Positions 17,975 to 27,353 of a stretch of 64,000 bases of DNA are shown piece after piece; the stretch's first letter is position 1; each line of letters begins with the position of its first letter. A program made the translations under genes and the position numbers. Below the pieces are notes generated by a model that saw only the letters and a program-made list of their open reading frames with translations, was not told the origin of the DNA and searched no databases. This DNA is from Candidatus Saccharicenans sp. (lineage in GTDB: Bacteria > Acidobacteriota > Aminicenantia > Aminicenantales > Saccharicenantaceae). The DNA lies in contig JASEIU010000001.1 in assembly GCA_030017715.1 (NCBI GenBank), positions 846,276 to 910,275 of the forward strand, written 5' to 3'.

Positions 17975-19285
17975 TCAGTCGGCCAGTTGACCATGCAAAC
18001 TGTAAGGCCCGCAGCCGGTTATCCTGACCTTTACCATCCGGTTGCTGACCTCTTTATCAGAACTGAAGTTAACTACCTGGTAGCCTTCGTTCCGGCCGGC
18101 GTAGAGGGTGCCTTTCTTGCTGGCTCCCAGGCAGAGCACCCGGACCGTCTGGCCCACCAGACTTCGGTTCAGCTGCAGCTGGATTTCTTTCTGCCTGGTC
18201 TGCAGCCTGACCAGACGGTCGATCTTAACTTTTTCGGGCACATCGTCTTTAAGCCTGGCGGCCGCGGTTCTCGGACGGGGAGAATAGCGGAAAGAAAAAA
18301 TGTTGGTAAACCTGATTCGTTCCAGCAGCTCCATGGTCTGTCCGAAATCTTCTTCGCTCTCGGTGGGAAAGCCGACGATGATGTCGGTGCTCAAGCTGAT
18401 ATCAGGCAGACGAGATTTCAGCCGGTCAATCTTTTCCAGGTATTCGGCCCGGGTGTACTTCCGGTTCATCATTTCCAGGATACGGTCGGAGCCTGATTGC
18501 AGGGGCAGATGAAGTTGACGGCAGACCTTGCGGGAAGAAGCCATGGCCTCGATGAGTTCCGGCCCGAAATCCCTCGGATGGGAGGTTATAAAACGAATCC
18601 ATTCTATTCCGGCCACTTCGCTCGCCCGGGCCAGCAGCTCCGGCAGACCGGCTCCGCTTTCCGGGTCGCGGTAGGAGTTGACGTTCTGGCCGAGGAGCTG
18701 GACTTCAAGATAGCCGCGGTCGGCCAGCGACCGGATTTCTTCCAGGATGGAGCGCAGCGGCCTGTATTTTTCCCGGCCCCGGACATAAGGCACCACGCAG
18801 AAGGTGCAGAAATTGTTGCAGCCCTCCATGATGGTTACATAGGCCGAAACCCGGCTGTCCCGGGCCTCGGGAACGATCGACAGGTCGGTCCAATCTTTTT
18901 CCCAGGCGGTCAGCACCCACTTTTCTTCCCTGAGGTTTCTGAGCAGAAGCGGCAGGTCGGCATACTGATGCGGTCCGGCCACCAGGTCCAGATAGGGGAA
19001 TTTTTCGAGCAATTTTTCCCGGTAGAGCTGGGCCACGCAGCCCAGGCAGGCAATAATCGAGCCGCGCCTCTCTTTCTGCTCCTTGACCCGGCCCAGGTAT
19101 GAGAAGAGTTTTTCCACCGATTTCTCTCTAACTGCGCAGGTGTTGATGAGAATGAAGTCGCCGTCCTCCGGGCGCCCGGCCGGCCTGGCTCCGGCCTCCA
19201 GCAGCAGACTGGCCAGGTGTTCGGAATCGTTGACATTCATCTGGCAGCCGAAAGTGTGAATGTAAAAAGTTTTTCCGTCCAGCAT
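17975..19285 (-). CDS. miaB: tRNA-2-methylthio-N6-dimethylallyladenosine synthase
   Basis: Radical-SAM methylthiotransferase that adds the 2-methylthio group to i6A37 of tRNAs. The N-terminal cluster cysteines are Cys14, Cys50 and Cys83, the radical-SAM motif is CNNFCTFC (156-163), and a C-terminal TRAM domain follows (about 370-434). The opening FYIHTFGCQMNVNDSE and VVPYVRGREK distinguish MiaB from RimO. Length 436 is normal. It is on the minus strand downstream of recN after a 198-nt gap. Confidence 0.96.
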   Translation of the reverse strand: MLDGKTFYIHTFGCQMNVNDSEHLASLLLEAGARPAGRPEDGDFILINTCAVREKSVEKLFSYLGRVKEQKERRGSIIACLGCVAQLYREKLLEKFPYLDLVAGPHQYADLPLLLRNLREEKWVLTAWEKDWTDLSIVPEARDSRVSAYVTIMEGCNNFCTFCVVPYVRGREKYRPLRSILEEIRSLADRGYLEVQLLGQNVNSYRDPESGAGLPELLARASEVAGIEWIRFITSHPRDFGPELIEAMASSRKVCRQLHLPLQSGSDRILEMMNRKYTRAEYLEKIDRLKSRLPDISLSTDIIVGFPTESEEDFGQTMELLERIRFTNIFSFRYSPRPRTAAARLKDDVPEKVKIDRLVRLQTRQKEIQLQLNRSLVGQTVRVLCLGASKKGTLYAGRNEGYQVVNFSSDKEVSNRMVKVRITGCGPYSLHGQLAD

Positions 19286-19483
19286 CGGCTCACCGGTTTC
19301 AGGAATGGTTTGAGCATTTATTATAGCTGAAACTTAGTCGCTTGGTTATAGGTATCTCATCTTTAATCAATTGTCTGCTGGTTGAGAAAAGAGAATCGAT
19401 TCAAAAATCAAAGTGGTGAAAACGACCGGAACGGTGCGGCCTAAAAGTCTGCGCCTGCCGGGACTGACTCCGGGAGCCCCGGC

Positions 19484-21166
19484 TCAGCTGCGACCGGCTT
19501 TCTGTTCCAGGAGTTCTCTGGCCATCTGGAGGCTGGCCTCGGTCAGGCGGGTGCCGGCGATCAGACGGGCAATTTCTTCCGGCCGGTCCCGGTCTTTGAG
19601 TTTTTTAACCATGGTGAAGGTGCGGTCTTTCTCAGTCTTTTTCTCGATCCGGAAATGGTGGCTGGCGGCCGAGGCGATCTGGGGCAGGTGAGTGATGCAC
19701 AGCACCTGGTGCCGTCGGGACAGCTGCTGCAGCTTTCTGGCCACGAAATCGGCCGTCTGGCCGCCAATACCCGAATCTATCTCGTCAAAAATCAGCGTCC
19801 GGCCCTTTTCAACCTCTTTCCCCAGCGACTTGAAGGCCAGCATGAGGCGCGACAGCTCGCCGCCCGAAGCTATTCGACGCAGCGGCCGCAATTCTTCACC
19901 CGGGTTGGGGGAAAGGACAAATTCCAGTTCCTCGGCTCCCAGGTCGCGGATGGTTGAGGGTTCTTCAAGGGTCGGAACAAGCGGGCGGAATTCTACCCTG
20001 AACCGAGCTCTGGCCATGGCCAGCTGACCGAGCTCTTTCACGATGAGCTGTTCCAGCTCCCGGGCTTTTTCTCTTCGCAGACTGCTCATCTGATGGCAGA
20101 GTTTAAGATAGGCCTTAAAGGCATCGTCGATTTCCCGTTCCAGGTCGGACAGCTTTTCCTCACTCTTTTCCAGCTCTTCTTTTTCTTGCCTGATGTTCTC
20201 CAGGTGAGCGAGAATATCTTTCAGGCTGGAACCGTACTTTCTCTTGAGTTTCTCTATCCGGCTCAGCCGGTCCTCGATTTCTTCCAGCCTTTCGGGCGAG
20301 GGGGCATAGCGGTCGCGGAGGTCGATTAGATTGCCGGCCAGCTCTTTTAAGAAGATGTTGAAATCGGACAACTGCAGGCGGCTGTTCTCCAGCTCGGGGA
20401 AATAGCCCTGCAACTCCATCACCAGGTTTTCCACCCTCTTCACTCCGGCCACCAGAGATTCTTCGCTTTCATAGGCAATGTCAATGGCCTGGTTGACCAG
20501 GATGGCGATTTTTTCCGAGTTTTTCAGGATCGACCTTTCCTGCAGCAGTTCCTCGTCCTCGCCCGGTCGCAGTTCGGCCTGTTCGATTTCTTTGACCTGG
20601 AAATTTATGAAATCCAGCCGCTGGGCTCTTTCCTTCTGGCGAGCAGTCAGGACCTCTTTTTCTCTGATCAGCCCCCGGACCCGGGCTGCTGCCTGGCGGA
20701 CCTGTTCTTTCAACTCGGCCGCCTCGGTGAAGTCGTCCAGGAATTTCAGGTGGTTGGAAGTATCCAGAAGGAAAATATGGTCGTTCTGTCCATAGATATC
20801 GATCAGCAGTTCGCCCAGTTCCTTCAATTTTTTTAGCGGGACCAGCAGCCCGTTGAGATAGGATTTGCTCAGGCCCTGGCTGGAGATTATTCTCTGCAGG
20901 AAAAGCTGGTTGCCGTTTTCAAGTTCCAGGCTTTCCGGCAGAGATTTTATATCCTGAATTTCAAACACCGCCTCGACCGAAGCTTCTTCCTTTCCGGTGC
21001 GGATAAGGTCGGCGGAGGCCTTTTCTCCCAGCAGCAGCTTCAGGGCGTCGATGATGATGGATTTTCCGGCGCCGGTTTCTCCGGTCAGGATGGTGAAACC
21101 GGACTCCAGTTCCAGCTCCAGGTCTTCTATGGTTGCCAGGTTTTTAATTCTTAAATAGCGAATCAT
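19484..21166 (-). CDS. recN: DNA repair protein RecN
   Basis: SMC-like ATPase of 560 residues used in double-strand-break repair. Walker A is GETGAGKS (29-36). A long coiled-coil middle (about 150-370) follows, and then the ABC-type signature LRRIASGGELSRLMLAFK and Walker B TLIFDEIDSGIGG. The end GTRLTEASLQMARELL is typical. The gene starts 36 nt after the subtilase stop and may be co-transcribed with it. No LexA-type box was recognised upstream. Confidence 0.96.
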   Translation of the reverse strand: MIRYLRIKNLATIEDLELELESGFTILTGETGAGKSIIIDALKLLLGEKASADLIRTGKEEASVEAVFEIQDIKSLPESLELENGNQLFLQRIISSQGLSKSYLNGLLVPLKKLKELGELLIDIYGQNDHIFLLDTSNHLKFLDDFTEAAELKEQVRQAAARVRGLIREKEVLTARQKERAQRLDFINFQVKEIEQAELRPGEDEELLQERSILKNSEKIAILVNQAIDIAYESEESLVAGVKRVENLVMELQGYFPELENSRLQLSDFNIFLKELAGNLIDLRDRYAPSPERLEEIEDRLSRIEKLKRKYGSSLKDILAHLENIRQEKEELEKSEEKLSDLEREIDDAFKAYLKLCHQMSSLRREKARELEQLIVKELGQLAMARARFRVEFRPLVPTLEEPSTIRDLGAEELEFVLSPNPGEELRPLRRIASGGELSRLMLAFKSLGKEVEKGRTLIFDEIDSGIGGQTADFVARKLQQLSRRHQVLCITHLPQIASAASHHFRIEKKTEKDRTFTMVKKLKDRDRPEEIARLIAGTRLTEASLQMARELLEQKAGRS

Positions 21167-21202
21167 CCTTCAGCCACAGCCGGGCCCGCTTTCAAGGCTT
21201 TC

Positions 21203-22639
21203 TTATTTAACTATTCTGAAAGGCGACAGGGCCCTCTCGGTGTTAATTCTCCCATAGCCGGCGAAATCGTCGCGGCCGGCGGTCTCGATGTCGTCCGGAG
21301 TGTATTTTATTAACTTCATGATGTCGCCCGGCCTCAACCAGGGTTTGCTGGCTTTGATCAGGGCGGCAAAGCCGGCCACATGGGGAGTGGCCATTGAAGT
21401 GCCGGTAGCAAAAGCATAGGGGAGATACCCCGGTTCGGTCAAGGCCACCGGAATGGTGCTCAGCACCCAGACCCCGGGAGCGGCCACGTCCACTTCCGGC
21501 CCGCTGTTGCTGAAATCGGCTATCTCATCGTTGTAATCGCTGGCCGCCACCGCCAGGCAGAACTGGTCGTAAGCCGCCGGGTAGAGGACTCCGGCCAGTC
21601 CGTCATTTCCACATGCAGCCACCAGCACGATTCCCTTGTTAAAAGCATATTCCAGGGCTGCTTCCAGGGACGAAGACGGTTCTTCTCCGCCGACACTCAT
21701 GTTGATCACCCCGACCCTGGCCTGGGCGGAGGTGTAATCAGCAGCCCAGATAAGAGCTTCAATCAGGTCGGAATAATCGCCCTCACCTTCGGCCGTGATG
21801 ATCTTACCTGGCAGAAGGCGGCAGTTCCAGGCCACACCGGCAATACCCTCGGTGTTGTTGGTGGCGGCGGCGATGATGCCGGCGACGTGGGTTCCGTGCC
21901 AGTGGTCGTCCATGGCATCGTCGTCGTCATTGACAAAGTCCTTGCCGGTTGAAATAACCTGGCCGGCCAGGTCTGGATGGGTGTAATCGATTCCAGAATC
22001 AAGGACGGCGATAAGCAGGTTGGGGTCGCCCTTAGCAAAGTCCCAGGCTCCGGTAGCCTTGATGTCAGCCCGGTTCTTCCCGGTGGGACTCCCTGGAATC
22101 TGCAGTGTGCCGCCCGGATTATAAAGAGCATATTGATAGCGAAATAATTGGTCGTTGGGCTGAACGGCCAGGCGCAGCTTGTAATCAGGTTCGGCGTAAA
22201 GCACGTCCGGATTGACCTTCAGGGCAGCCAGAGTTTCTTCTACCGTGGTGCCTTCACCCACCGTCATTACATAGACATTTATTTTTGGTATAAGCTTAAA
22301 GTGAAGCGGCTGGTAGGCGCGGAGAATGTTCTCGGTAGATTGAGCCGAAAGCTCTGGTTTGAACCTGACCAGGATTTTCTCCGCTGAGTACTTCGGCCCT
22401 CCTGGCAGTCTCTCCGGCTGACTGATGGCCTTGATTTTAACCGGGGGCGCCGGATTAAGCCTTGACTTCAGCGCTTCTTCCAGCCGGCCGGAAGTCTTCT
22501 GGCCAGAAGCTGCCAGCCTGTCTTTAATCTTGTTCTGGGCCCCGGTTTGGGCGGTCATGATGACCAGCACCAGAACCAGTAACAGCGATACGATTACCGG
22601 CAAATACCGGTATTTTTTCTTAAAGTTGGTTTTAGCCAT
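21203..22639 (-). CDS. Exported S8-family subtilisin-like serine peptidase
   Basis: A 478-residue exported protease. An N-terminal hydrophobic segment (about 12-30) is followed by a propeptide (about 85-155, ILVRFKPELSAQ to VLYAEPDY, fervidolysin-like). The catalytic domain carries Asp in AVLDSGIDYTHPDL, His in HGTHVAGI and Ser in GTSMATPHVAG, with oxyanion Asn in ACGNDG. All triad residues are present, so it should be active after propeptide removal. GGGAGGATAGAG precedes the ATG. A neighbouring outer-membrane protein and BamD suggest an envelope role; substrates unknown. Confidence 0.93.
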   Translation of the reverse strand: MAKTNFKKKYRYLPVIVSLLLVLVLVIMTAQTGAQNKIKDRLAASGQKTSGRLEEALKSRLNPAPPVKIKAISQPERLPGGPKYSAEKILVRFKPELSAQSTENILRAYQPLHFKLIPKINVYVMTVGEGTTVEETLAALKVNPDVLYAEPDYKLRLAVQPNDQLFRYQYALYNPGGTLQIPGSPTGKNRADIKATGAWDFAKGDPNLLIAVLDSGIDYTHPDLAGQVISTGKDFVNDDDDAMDDHWHGTHVAGIIAAATNNTEGIAGVAWNCRLLPGKIITAEGEGDYSDLIEALIWAADYTSAQARVGVINMSVGGEEPSSSLEAALEYAFNKGIVLVAACGNDGLAGVLYPAAYDQFCLAVAASDYNDEIADFSNSGPEVDVAAPGVWVLSTIPVALTEPGYLPYAFATGTSMATPHVAGFAALIKASKPWLRPGDIMKLIKYTPDDIETAGRDDFAGYGRINTERALSPFRIVK

Positions 22640-22660
22640 CTCTATCCTCCCTTCCAGACC

Positions 22661-23449
22661 TTAGAAACCGTAGTAAATGCTCAAAAGGCCGCTGATTGTG
22701 GTTCTGGAACCAGGAAAGATCCTGATTTTTGGAACCAGGGTAATCTTATCCACCAGGAAGAAGCTCCAGCCGGCCGTGATGGAAACGTAGCTGGCGCCCT
22801 TGAGTTCGACCTTCTGTTCCCCTTCCAGGTCTTCTATTTTTTCTTTCATCTTAAACTGGCCCCAGAAATATGAACCGGCCGCTTCCAGGAAGGGCTGGCT
22901 GCCTTCCAGAGCATCGTAGGTCACTCTCAGTCCACCGCTGGCCTGGGACCAGGAAGGGGTGGCAGTGGCGGTTGCGGGGACAACCAGTCCCGAGAGCGCA
23001 AAATCCTTCTTGAAGCCCAGGCAGGAGGTAAATTCAGCCATGAGTCCGAAATTGAAGTCCGAGGCCGGGAGCAGTCTGGCCTCAGCCCGGGCTCCAAACA
23101 GCAACCCGGTGATGCTCCCGCCCTGGTATTCGAGGGTCAGCGGCAACTGGTCGAAGACCACCCCGTTAGGCCTGGGCAGACCCAGGCCGCCAAAAAAACT
23201 CAGGTTGAAGAGGTGGCCCAGGTTGCGGGCTCTGAGCTCGAACATCAGGTTGGTCGATTTCAGGGTAGTTGTCTGGTCGGACCATTTTATTCCCCGGGCA
23301 TATAATTCGCCCGTCAGTCCGAATTCCCAGACGGGCTTTTCCTGTTCCTGGGCCTGTAGCGCCAGCCCGACCGTCGGAAGCAGCATCAGGGTCAGGACGA
23401 CGGCCAGAACCCCGGTCAGCCTTTTTGCCTTTCTGGCTCTTTCTTTCAT
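22661..23449 (-). CDS. Exported outer-membrane beta-barrel-like protein
   Basis: A 262-residue protein with a signal peptide (basic start, hydrophobic core LTGVLAVVLTLMLLP, cut near ALQAQ). The rest is alternating polar and nonpolar strands with many glycines and aromatics, ending in TISGLLSIYYGF, with the terminal phenylalanine expected of outer-membrane barrels. No domain family recognised. The ATG at 23449 is chosen because AAGGAGG lies just upstream. It begins only 11 nt after the bamD stop codon, in an envelope-gene series. Confidence 0.7.
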   Translation of the reverse strand: MKERARKAKRLTGVLAVVLTLMLLPTVGLALQAQEQEKPVWEFGLTGELYARGIKWSDQTTTLKSTNLMFELRARNLGHLFNLSFFGGLGLPRPNGVVFDQLPLTLEYQGGSITGLLFGARAEARLLPASDFNFGLMAEFTSCLGFKKDFALSGLVVPATATATPSWSQASGGLRVTYDALEGSQPFLEAAGSYFWGQFKMKEKIEDLEGEQKVELKGASYVSITAGWSFFLVDKITLVPKIRIFPGSRTTISGLLSIYYGF

Positions 23450-23460
23450 CGCATCCTCCT

Positions 23461-24297
23461 TCATTTTGTTGGCTTAGTCGGCTGTATGGTCTTAACCTTT
23501 TCCGTCTTTTTCAACAACTCGATAGATTCTATCCTTTTCTGGGCCTGCTTGACAAACTTGCTCTGGGGATAATCCGAAATCAGTTTGGTGAAATAAGGCC
23601 GGCTCTCGTCATATTTTTTTATCTTGAAGTAAGAATCAGCTATATAAAAATAAACGGCATCCAGGCGGGGGAAATCGGGATAGGTGGTGATGATGGGCTG
23701 GAGCCGATTGAGAGCGGCCCGGTAGGACCTGGCCTTGTAATAATATTCGCCTATCTGAAGTTCGTGGGCGGCCAGGCGATTTTCGCAGTCTTTGATTTTT
23801 TCGGCCGCCTGGGCGGCATATTCACTACTGGGGTAATTGGCCACCACTTTTTTGAATTCTTTCAGGGCCTGGTTAGTCTTGGTCTGGTCCCGGCCAGGCT
23901 TCAGGATGTTCTTGTAATAGGTCATGGCGATCTGGAACTGACAGTAGGGGACGGAGGGGCTGGTTGGATAGAGGCTCATGAATTCACGGTACTCGGCTGC
24001 GGCCAGAATCAGGTTGGCCTCGTCGCCTTTGCTGAAATAGGTGTCGGCGATCAGCAGCTTGGCCCTCTGGGCATAGAAGCTGCGGGGAAAAGAATCCATC
24101 AACTGCCTCAGGAACAGCAGGCCCTTTTCGAAATCCTTTTTGATGTAGGTTTCGCCCAGCTTGTAGAGCGATTCGTCCGAGGCCAGGGTTTCCTGTGGCA
24201 GCGATTCCAGGGTCAAGGGCTTTTTTCGGCAGGCGTTGGAACCAAAAAAGGTCATGACCAGCGACAGTAGCAGGATCAGTAAAAGTTTTTTATTCAT
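23461..24297 (-). CDS. bamD: Outer-membrane assembly lipoprotein BamD
   Basis: A 278-residue TPR lipoprotein of the BAM complex, which inserts barrels into the outer membrane. A lipoprotein signal ends at Cys23 (FFGSNAC; the -3 residue is unusual, so lipidation is probable rather than certain). Five TPR-like units follow, including LLFLRQLMDSFPRSFYAQRA, AAEYREFMSLYPTSP and ALKEFKKVVANYPSSEYA, the spacing of BamD/ComL. AGAGGTAG precedes the ATG. Upstream are rpe and the PASTA gene on the same strand. Confidence 0.88.
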   Translation of the reverse strand: MNKKLLLILLLSLVMTFFGSNACRKKPLTLESLPQETLASDESLYKLGETYIKKDFEKGLLFLRQLMDSFPRSFYAQRAKLLIADTYFSKGDEANLILAAAEYREFMSLYPTSPSVPYCQFQIAMTYYKNILKPGRDQTKTNQALKEFKKVVANYPSSEYAAQAAEKIKDCENRLAAHELQIGEYYYKARSYRAALNRLQPIITTYPDFPRLDAVYFYIADSYFKIKKYDESRPYFTKLISDYPQSKFVKQAQKRIESIELLKKTEKVKTIQPTKPTK

Positions 24298-24328
24298 CTT
24301 GACTACCTCTGTTTAACCTCTATTCCGT

Positions 24329-25012
24329 TTATTTTTTCCGTTGGTGCTTCCGGTTGAATTCCGCGGCTACGGCCTTCATTTTCCTGATTACTGCCACCGG
24401 GTCCTCGGCCCCGTAAACCGAGGAGCCGCAGATGGCGATATTCATCCCCAGGTCAAACAGCGAGGCCAGGTTGTCCAGCTTAACCCCGCCGTCGACGGCA
24501 ATCAGGGCCCGAAGCCCACGGTCTGAGATCAACCGGCTCAGACGCTTAATCTTGTTCCCGGTGGCCGGAATGAATTTCTGCCCTCCCCAGCCGGGATTGA
24601 CGGTCATGATGACCACAAAGTCCAGCTCTTCCAGCACCTCGGTCAACAGTTCCAGCGGCGTGGCCGGATTCAGGGCCAGTCCGGCCTTGCGCCCGGCTTC
24701 CTTGATGGTGGCCAGGTCCTTGTGAACATGGCGGGAAGCTTCCAGGTGGAAGGACAGCCAGTCGGCGCCGGCTTCGAGAAACAACGGGATCATCCTGGCC
24801 GGATTCTCCACCATCAGATGGACGTTCAGGGGCAGCCTGGTTTTCTCACGCAGGGCGGCTACCAGTTGATGGCCGAAGGTAATGGGCGGCACGAAATGGC
24901 CGTCCATAACATCCAGGTGCACCATATCGGCCTGACCCTGTTCGGCCAGGGCCACGGCTTCAGCCAGACGGGAAAAATCGGCCGAGAGAATGGAAGGAGC
25001 TATGTAATACAT
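24329..25012 (-). CDS. rpe: Ribulose-phosphate 3-epimerase
   Basis: TIM-barrel enzyme of 227 residues interconverting ribulose 5-phosphate and xylulose 5-phosphate in the pentose phosphate pathway. The opening IAPSILSADFSRL, the metal site HLDVMDGHFVPPITFG, the central VMTVNPGWGGQKFI and the phosphate-binding VDGGVKLDN and CGSSVYG motifs are all present. The ATG directly abuts the TAA of the PASTA gene with no gap, so the two are translated from one message. Confidence 0.96.
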   Translation of the reverse strand: MYYIAPSILSADFSRLAEAVALAEQGQADMVHLDVMDGHFVPPITFGHQLVAALREKTRLPLNVHLMVENPARMIPLFLEAGADWLSFHLEASRHVHKDLATIKEAGRKAGLALNPATPLELLTEVLEELDFVVIMTVNPGWGGQKFIPATGNKIKRLSRLISDRGLRALIAVDGGVKLDNLASLFDLGMNIAICGSSVYGAEDPVAVIRKMKAVAAEFNRKHQRKK

Positions 25013-25738
25013 TTAGCGGCTGACCTCCAGGCTGATGGGATTCCGTTTCTGGATGGGATAACCGCCGGGCGGATTCTGCCTGATGATGACCCCTTTTTCC
25101 AGACCCGGGTAGTAAACGTGCCTGATGTCTTCGACCTTGAAGCCAGCCCGCTGCAACCAGGCGGTTACCCGGTCAACCTTGCGGCCGATGAGGTCGGGCA
25201 TCAGATAACTGGTCTCCGGCTCTCCCTGACTGACTAAGAAGCCAACCGGATGGTTTCTCTCGACTGTGGTCTCGGCCGGCGGGTCCTGGGCGATTATCCT
25301 TCCGGCCGGATAGCGCCGGCTGTGAATCTGAGACAGCGGACCGCGGGAAAGGCCTCTCTGTCTCATGTCCAGAGTCGATTGCTCGAGGCTTTTTCCGGCG
25401 TACAGGGGAACGGTGACTGATTCGCTGCCAGAGCTGACCACCGCCTTTATCTGCCGGTTGACCTTGAGGCGCGAGCCCGGGGCCGGGTCCTGGCTGATGA
25501 TACGCCCTCGACCGACCTCTTCGGAAAACTGGTAACCGGAGACGGCCAGGCCGAGGTCTCTTTTCTGAAGCTCCTGCCGGGCCTGGTCCACTGTCTTTCC
25601 GGAAATATCGGGGACGTAAACCATCTCGTCGCTCAGGATGATTTGAGAAGATATGACCGCGCCGCCGAAAAAGAAAATCAGCATCAACAGGAGAATGTTG
25701 ATCACATCCAGATACCAGTAGCTTTTATTGCCGGCCAT
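25013..25738 (-). CDS. Membrane-anchored PASTA-domain protein
   Basis: A 241-residue protein with a single N-terminal membrane helix (about 12-32) and three extracytoplasmic PASTA repeats. They start at VYVPDISGKTVDQARQEL, VTVPLYAGKSLEQSTLDM and LMPDLIGRKVDRVTAWL, each ending in a QDP/QNP-P-G type strand. PASTA modules usually bind peptidoglycan fragments or help in septal synthesis. No kinase or penicillin-binding domain is fused, unlike PknB or PBP2x. PASTA genes beside rpe occur in several Gram-negative lineages, but the reason is unclear. Confidence 0.87.
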   Translation of the reverse strand: MAGNKSYWYLDVINILLLMLIFFFGGAVISSQIILSDEMVYVPDISGKTVDQARQELQKRDLGLAVSGYQFSEEVGRGRIISQDPAPGSRLKVNRQIKAVVSSGSESVTVPLYAGKSLEQSTLDMRQRGLSRGPLSQIHSRRYPAGRIIAQDPPAETTVERNHPVGFLVSQGEPETSYLMPDLIGRKVDRVTAWLQRAGFKVEDIRHVYYPGLEKGVIIRQNPPGGYPIQKRNPISLEVSR

Positions 25739-25879
25739 AGGTTTTGAAAGTTAAGCTATATCCGTCCAAAAATTACAGCTTTATTAATATCACATATCAT
25801 TATACGAGTAAATAAGGATTGCGTTGCATCGGGCGACGCTGAACCGGTTCTTTACCGCCGGCCACCGGCGCAGTTTCGG

Positions 25880-25908
25880 TTGTGAGAAAGGGCGGATAGG
25901 TTTATAAT
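25880..25908 (+). promoter_or_regulatory. Possible sigma-70 promoter of the threonine aldolase gene
   Basis: TTGTGA (25880-25885), 17-nt spacer, TATAAT (25903-25908). If used, the leader would be about 75 nt and would contain the dyad at 25953-25976. Confidence 0.5.
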
Positions 25909-25952
25909 TGTTAGACCCGGGACCGGCCGTCAGGTCGCCCCGGGCAGTCTTA

Positions 25953-25976
25953 ATATATGAATAATTGTTCATATAT
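25953..25976. promoter_or_regulatory. Dyad site B, in the threonine aldolase leader
   Basis: Perfect arms ATATATGAA and TTCATATAT around TAATTG. It ends one base before the AAGGAGAG ribosome-binding site and 12 nt before the start codon at 25989, so a bound protein or an RNA hairpin here could block both transcription and translation. Confidence 0.75.
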
Positions 25977-25988
25977 AAGGAGAGTGTG

Positions 25989-27023
25989 ATGAAACCCTTC
26001 TCGGACTTTAGAAGCGACACCGTCACCAGGCCGACCGAAGAAATGAGACGGGCCATGATGGAAGCCGAGGTCGGCGACGACGTCCTGGGCGACGACCCCA
26101 CCGTCCAGAAGCTGGAGAGTCTGGCCGCGGCCATCATGGGCAAGGAAGCCGGGCTGTTTGTGCCTTCGGGAACGATGGGCAACTCCATTGCCGTCAAGAT
26201 GTGGACCCGGGAGCTGGAAGAGGTCATCGTAGAGGAAAAATCCCACATCTACAACATGGAATCAACCCATATGACCTTGATTTCCAGGGTTACTCCTCGC
26301 CCTCTGCCTTCCCGACGCGGCCTCATGGACCCGGAGCTGGTCAGAAAGCACGTCAGGCTGCCCTCGGTTCATACCCCGCGCACCTCCCTGATCTGCCTGG
26401 AGAATACCCACAACAACTGGGGCGGGGCGGTGCTGCCGCTGGAGAATTTTGCGGCCATAAGGAAAATAGCTGATGACTTCGGGCTCAGGGTTCATCTTGA
26501 CGGAGCCCGGATTTTCAATGCCAGCCTGGCCTCCGGGGTGCCGGTAAAAGAATATGCCCGGCACTGCGACTCGGTAATGTTCTGCCTGAGCAAGGGCTTA
26601 TCCTCCCCGGTCGGTTCGATGCTGGTCTCCGACCGTCAGACGATAGATTACGCCCGGAGGCTGCGCAAAGCACTGGGCGGGGGGCTGAGACAGGTGGGAG
26701 TTCTGGCTGCCTGCGGGATTATTTCTTTGACCGCCATGGTTGACCGCCTGAGAGACGACCACGCCCGGGCGAAGCGTCTGGCTCAGGCCATTTATGACCT
26801 GCCCGGAATTACTCTCAATCCCGACGAGGTGGAGACCAACATCATAATTTTCTATTTCAACCACCCCCGTCTGACTATTCCCGAGCTGGTCAATCGGCTG
26901 AAAGAAAAGGGTATCCTGTGCCTGGCCGTTTTCGGCGGAGTCAGACTGGTCACTCACAAGGATGTCGACGACGAGGATGTGGAGCGGGCGATTAAAGCCT
27001 TCAGAGAAATTCTGGCCGCCTGA
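25989..27023 (+). CDS. Low-specificity L-threonine aldolase (GntG-type PLP aldolase)
   Basis: Fold-type I PLP enzyme of 344 residues, expected to cleave L-threonine/allo-threonine to glycine and acetaldehyde or related beta-hydroxy amino acids. It opens with DFRSDTVTRPTEEMRRAM; the Schiff-base lysine is Lys202 in FCLSKGLSSPVGS, and HLDGARIFNA supplies the PLP-binding aspartate. The ATG at 25989 has AAGGAGAG 4 nt upstream; a TTG at 25965 would lie inside the dyad and is rejected. A dyad operator candidate sits immediately upstream. Confidence 0.92.
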   Translation: MKPFSDFRSDTVTRPTEEMRRAMMEAEVGDDVLGDDPTVQKLESLAAAIMGKEAGLFVPSGTMGNSIAVKMWTRELEEVIVEEKSHIYNMESTHMTLISRVTPRPLPSRRGLMDPELVRKHVRLPSVHTPRTSLICLENTHNNWGGAVLPLENFAAIRKIADDFGLRVHLDGARIFNASLASGVPVKEYARHCDSVMFCLSKGLSSPVGSMLVSDRQTIDYARRLRKALGGGLRQVGVLAACGIISLTAMVDRLRDDHARAKRLAQAIYDLPGITLNPDEVETNIIIFYFNHPRLTIPELVNRLKEKGILCLAVFGGVRLVTHKDVDDEDVERAIKAFREILAA

Positions 27024-27353
27024 CCGTCGGTCTATCAGGTCGGAGGGCGTCCGGGAAGGCTGGAATCGCTGGCGGCCAGCAGCAACCTGCCGGAGGTGAT
27101 ATGACCTGGTTGCCGGACGAGTGAAGATTGAAGAAAATGAGGTGGAAAGAATTTATAAAAATTCAGGTGGAAAATTAATAAAGAAGGTTGACTTGCCCCG
27201 GAATATCCTCCAGTGGTTCAGCGGATAATGGACATGAATAATAGACAGACTATCTGAAAAAGCCCTTTAAGAAAGACAGGTTCAGTTGAGCGTTCAGGTG
27301 CAGAACGTAAAAATAAAACTGAAGGTAATATTATCGAAAGGAAGGCATAAACC
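27024..27353. other. Non-coding gap
   Basis: About 330 nt before lpdA. The stretch near 27210-27235 reads a little like the D-arm region of a tRNA, but no acceptor or T arm can be paired with it. No gene is supported. Confidence 0.45.

Noticed and set aside
23269..24270. 333-codon plus-strand frame opposite bamD
   Set aside because: Antisense to an intact TPR lipoprotein gene; composition is that of a reverse-complement frame.
27205..27290. tRNA-like stretch (GGTTCAGCGGATAA) upstream of lpdA
   Set aside because: Only a D-arm-like piece; no acceptor or T stem can be paired, so neither a tRNA nor a remnant is supported.
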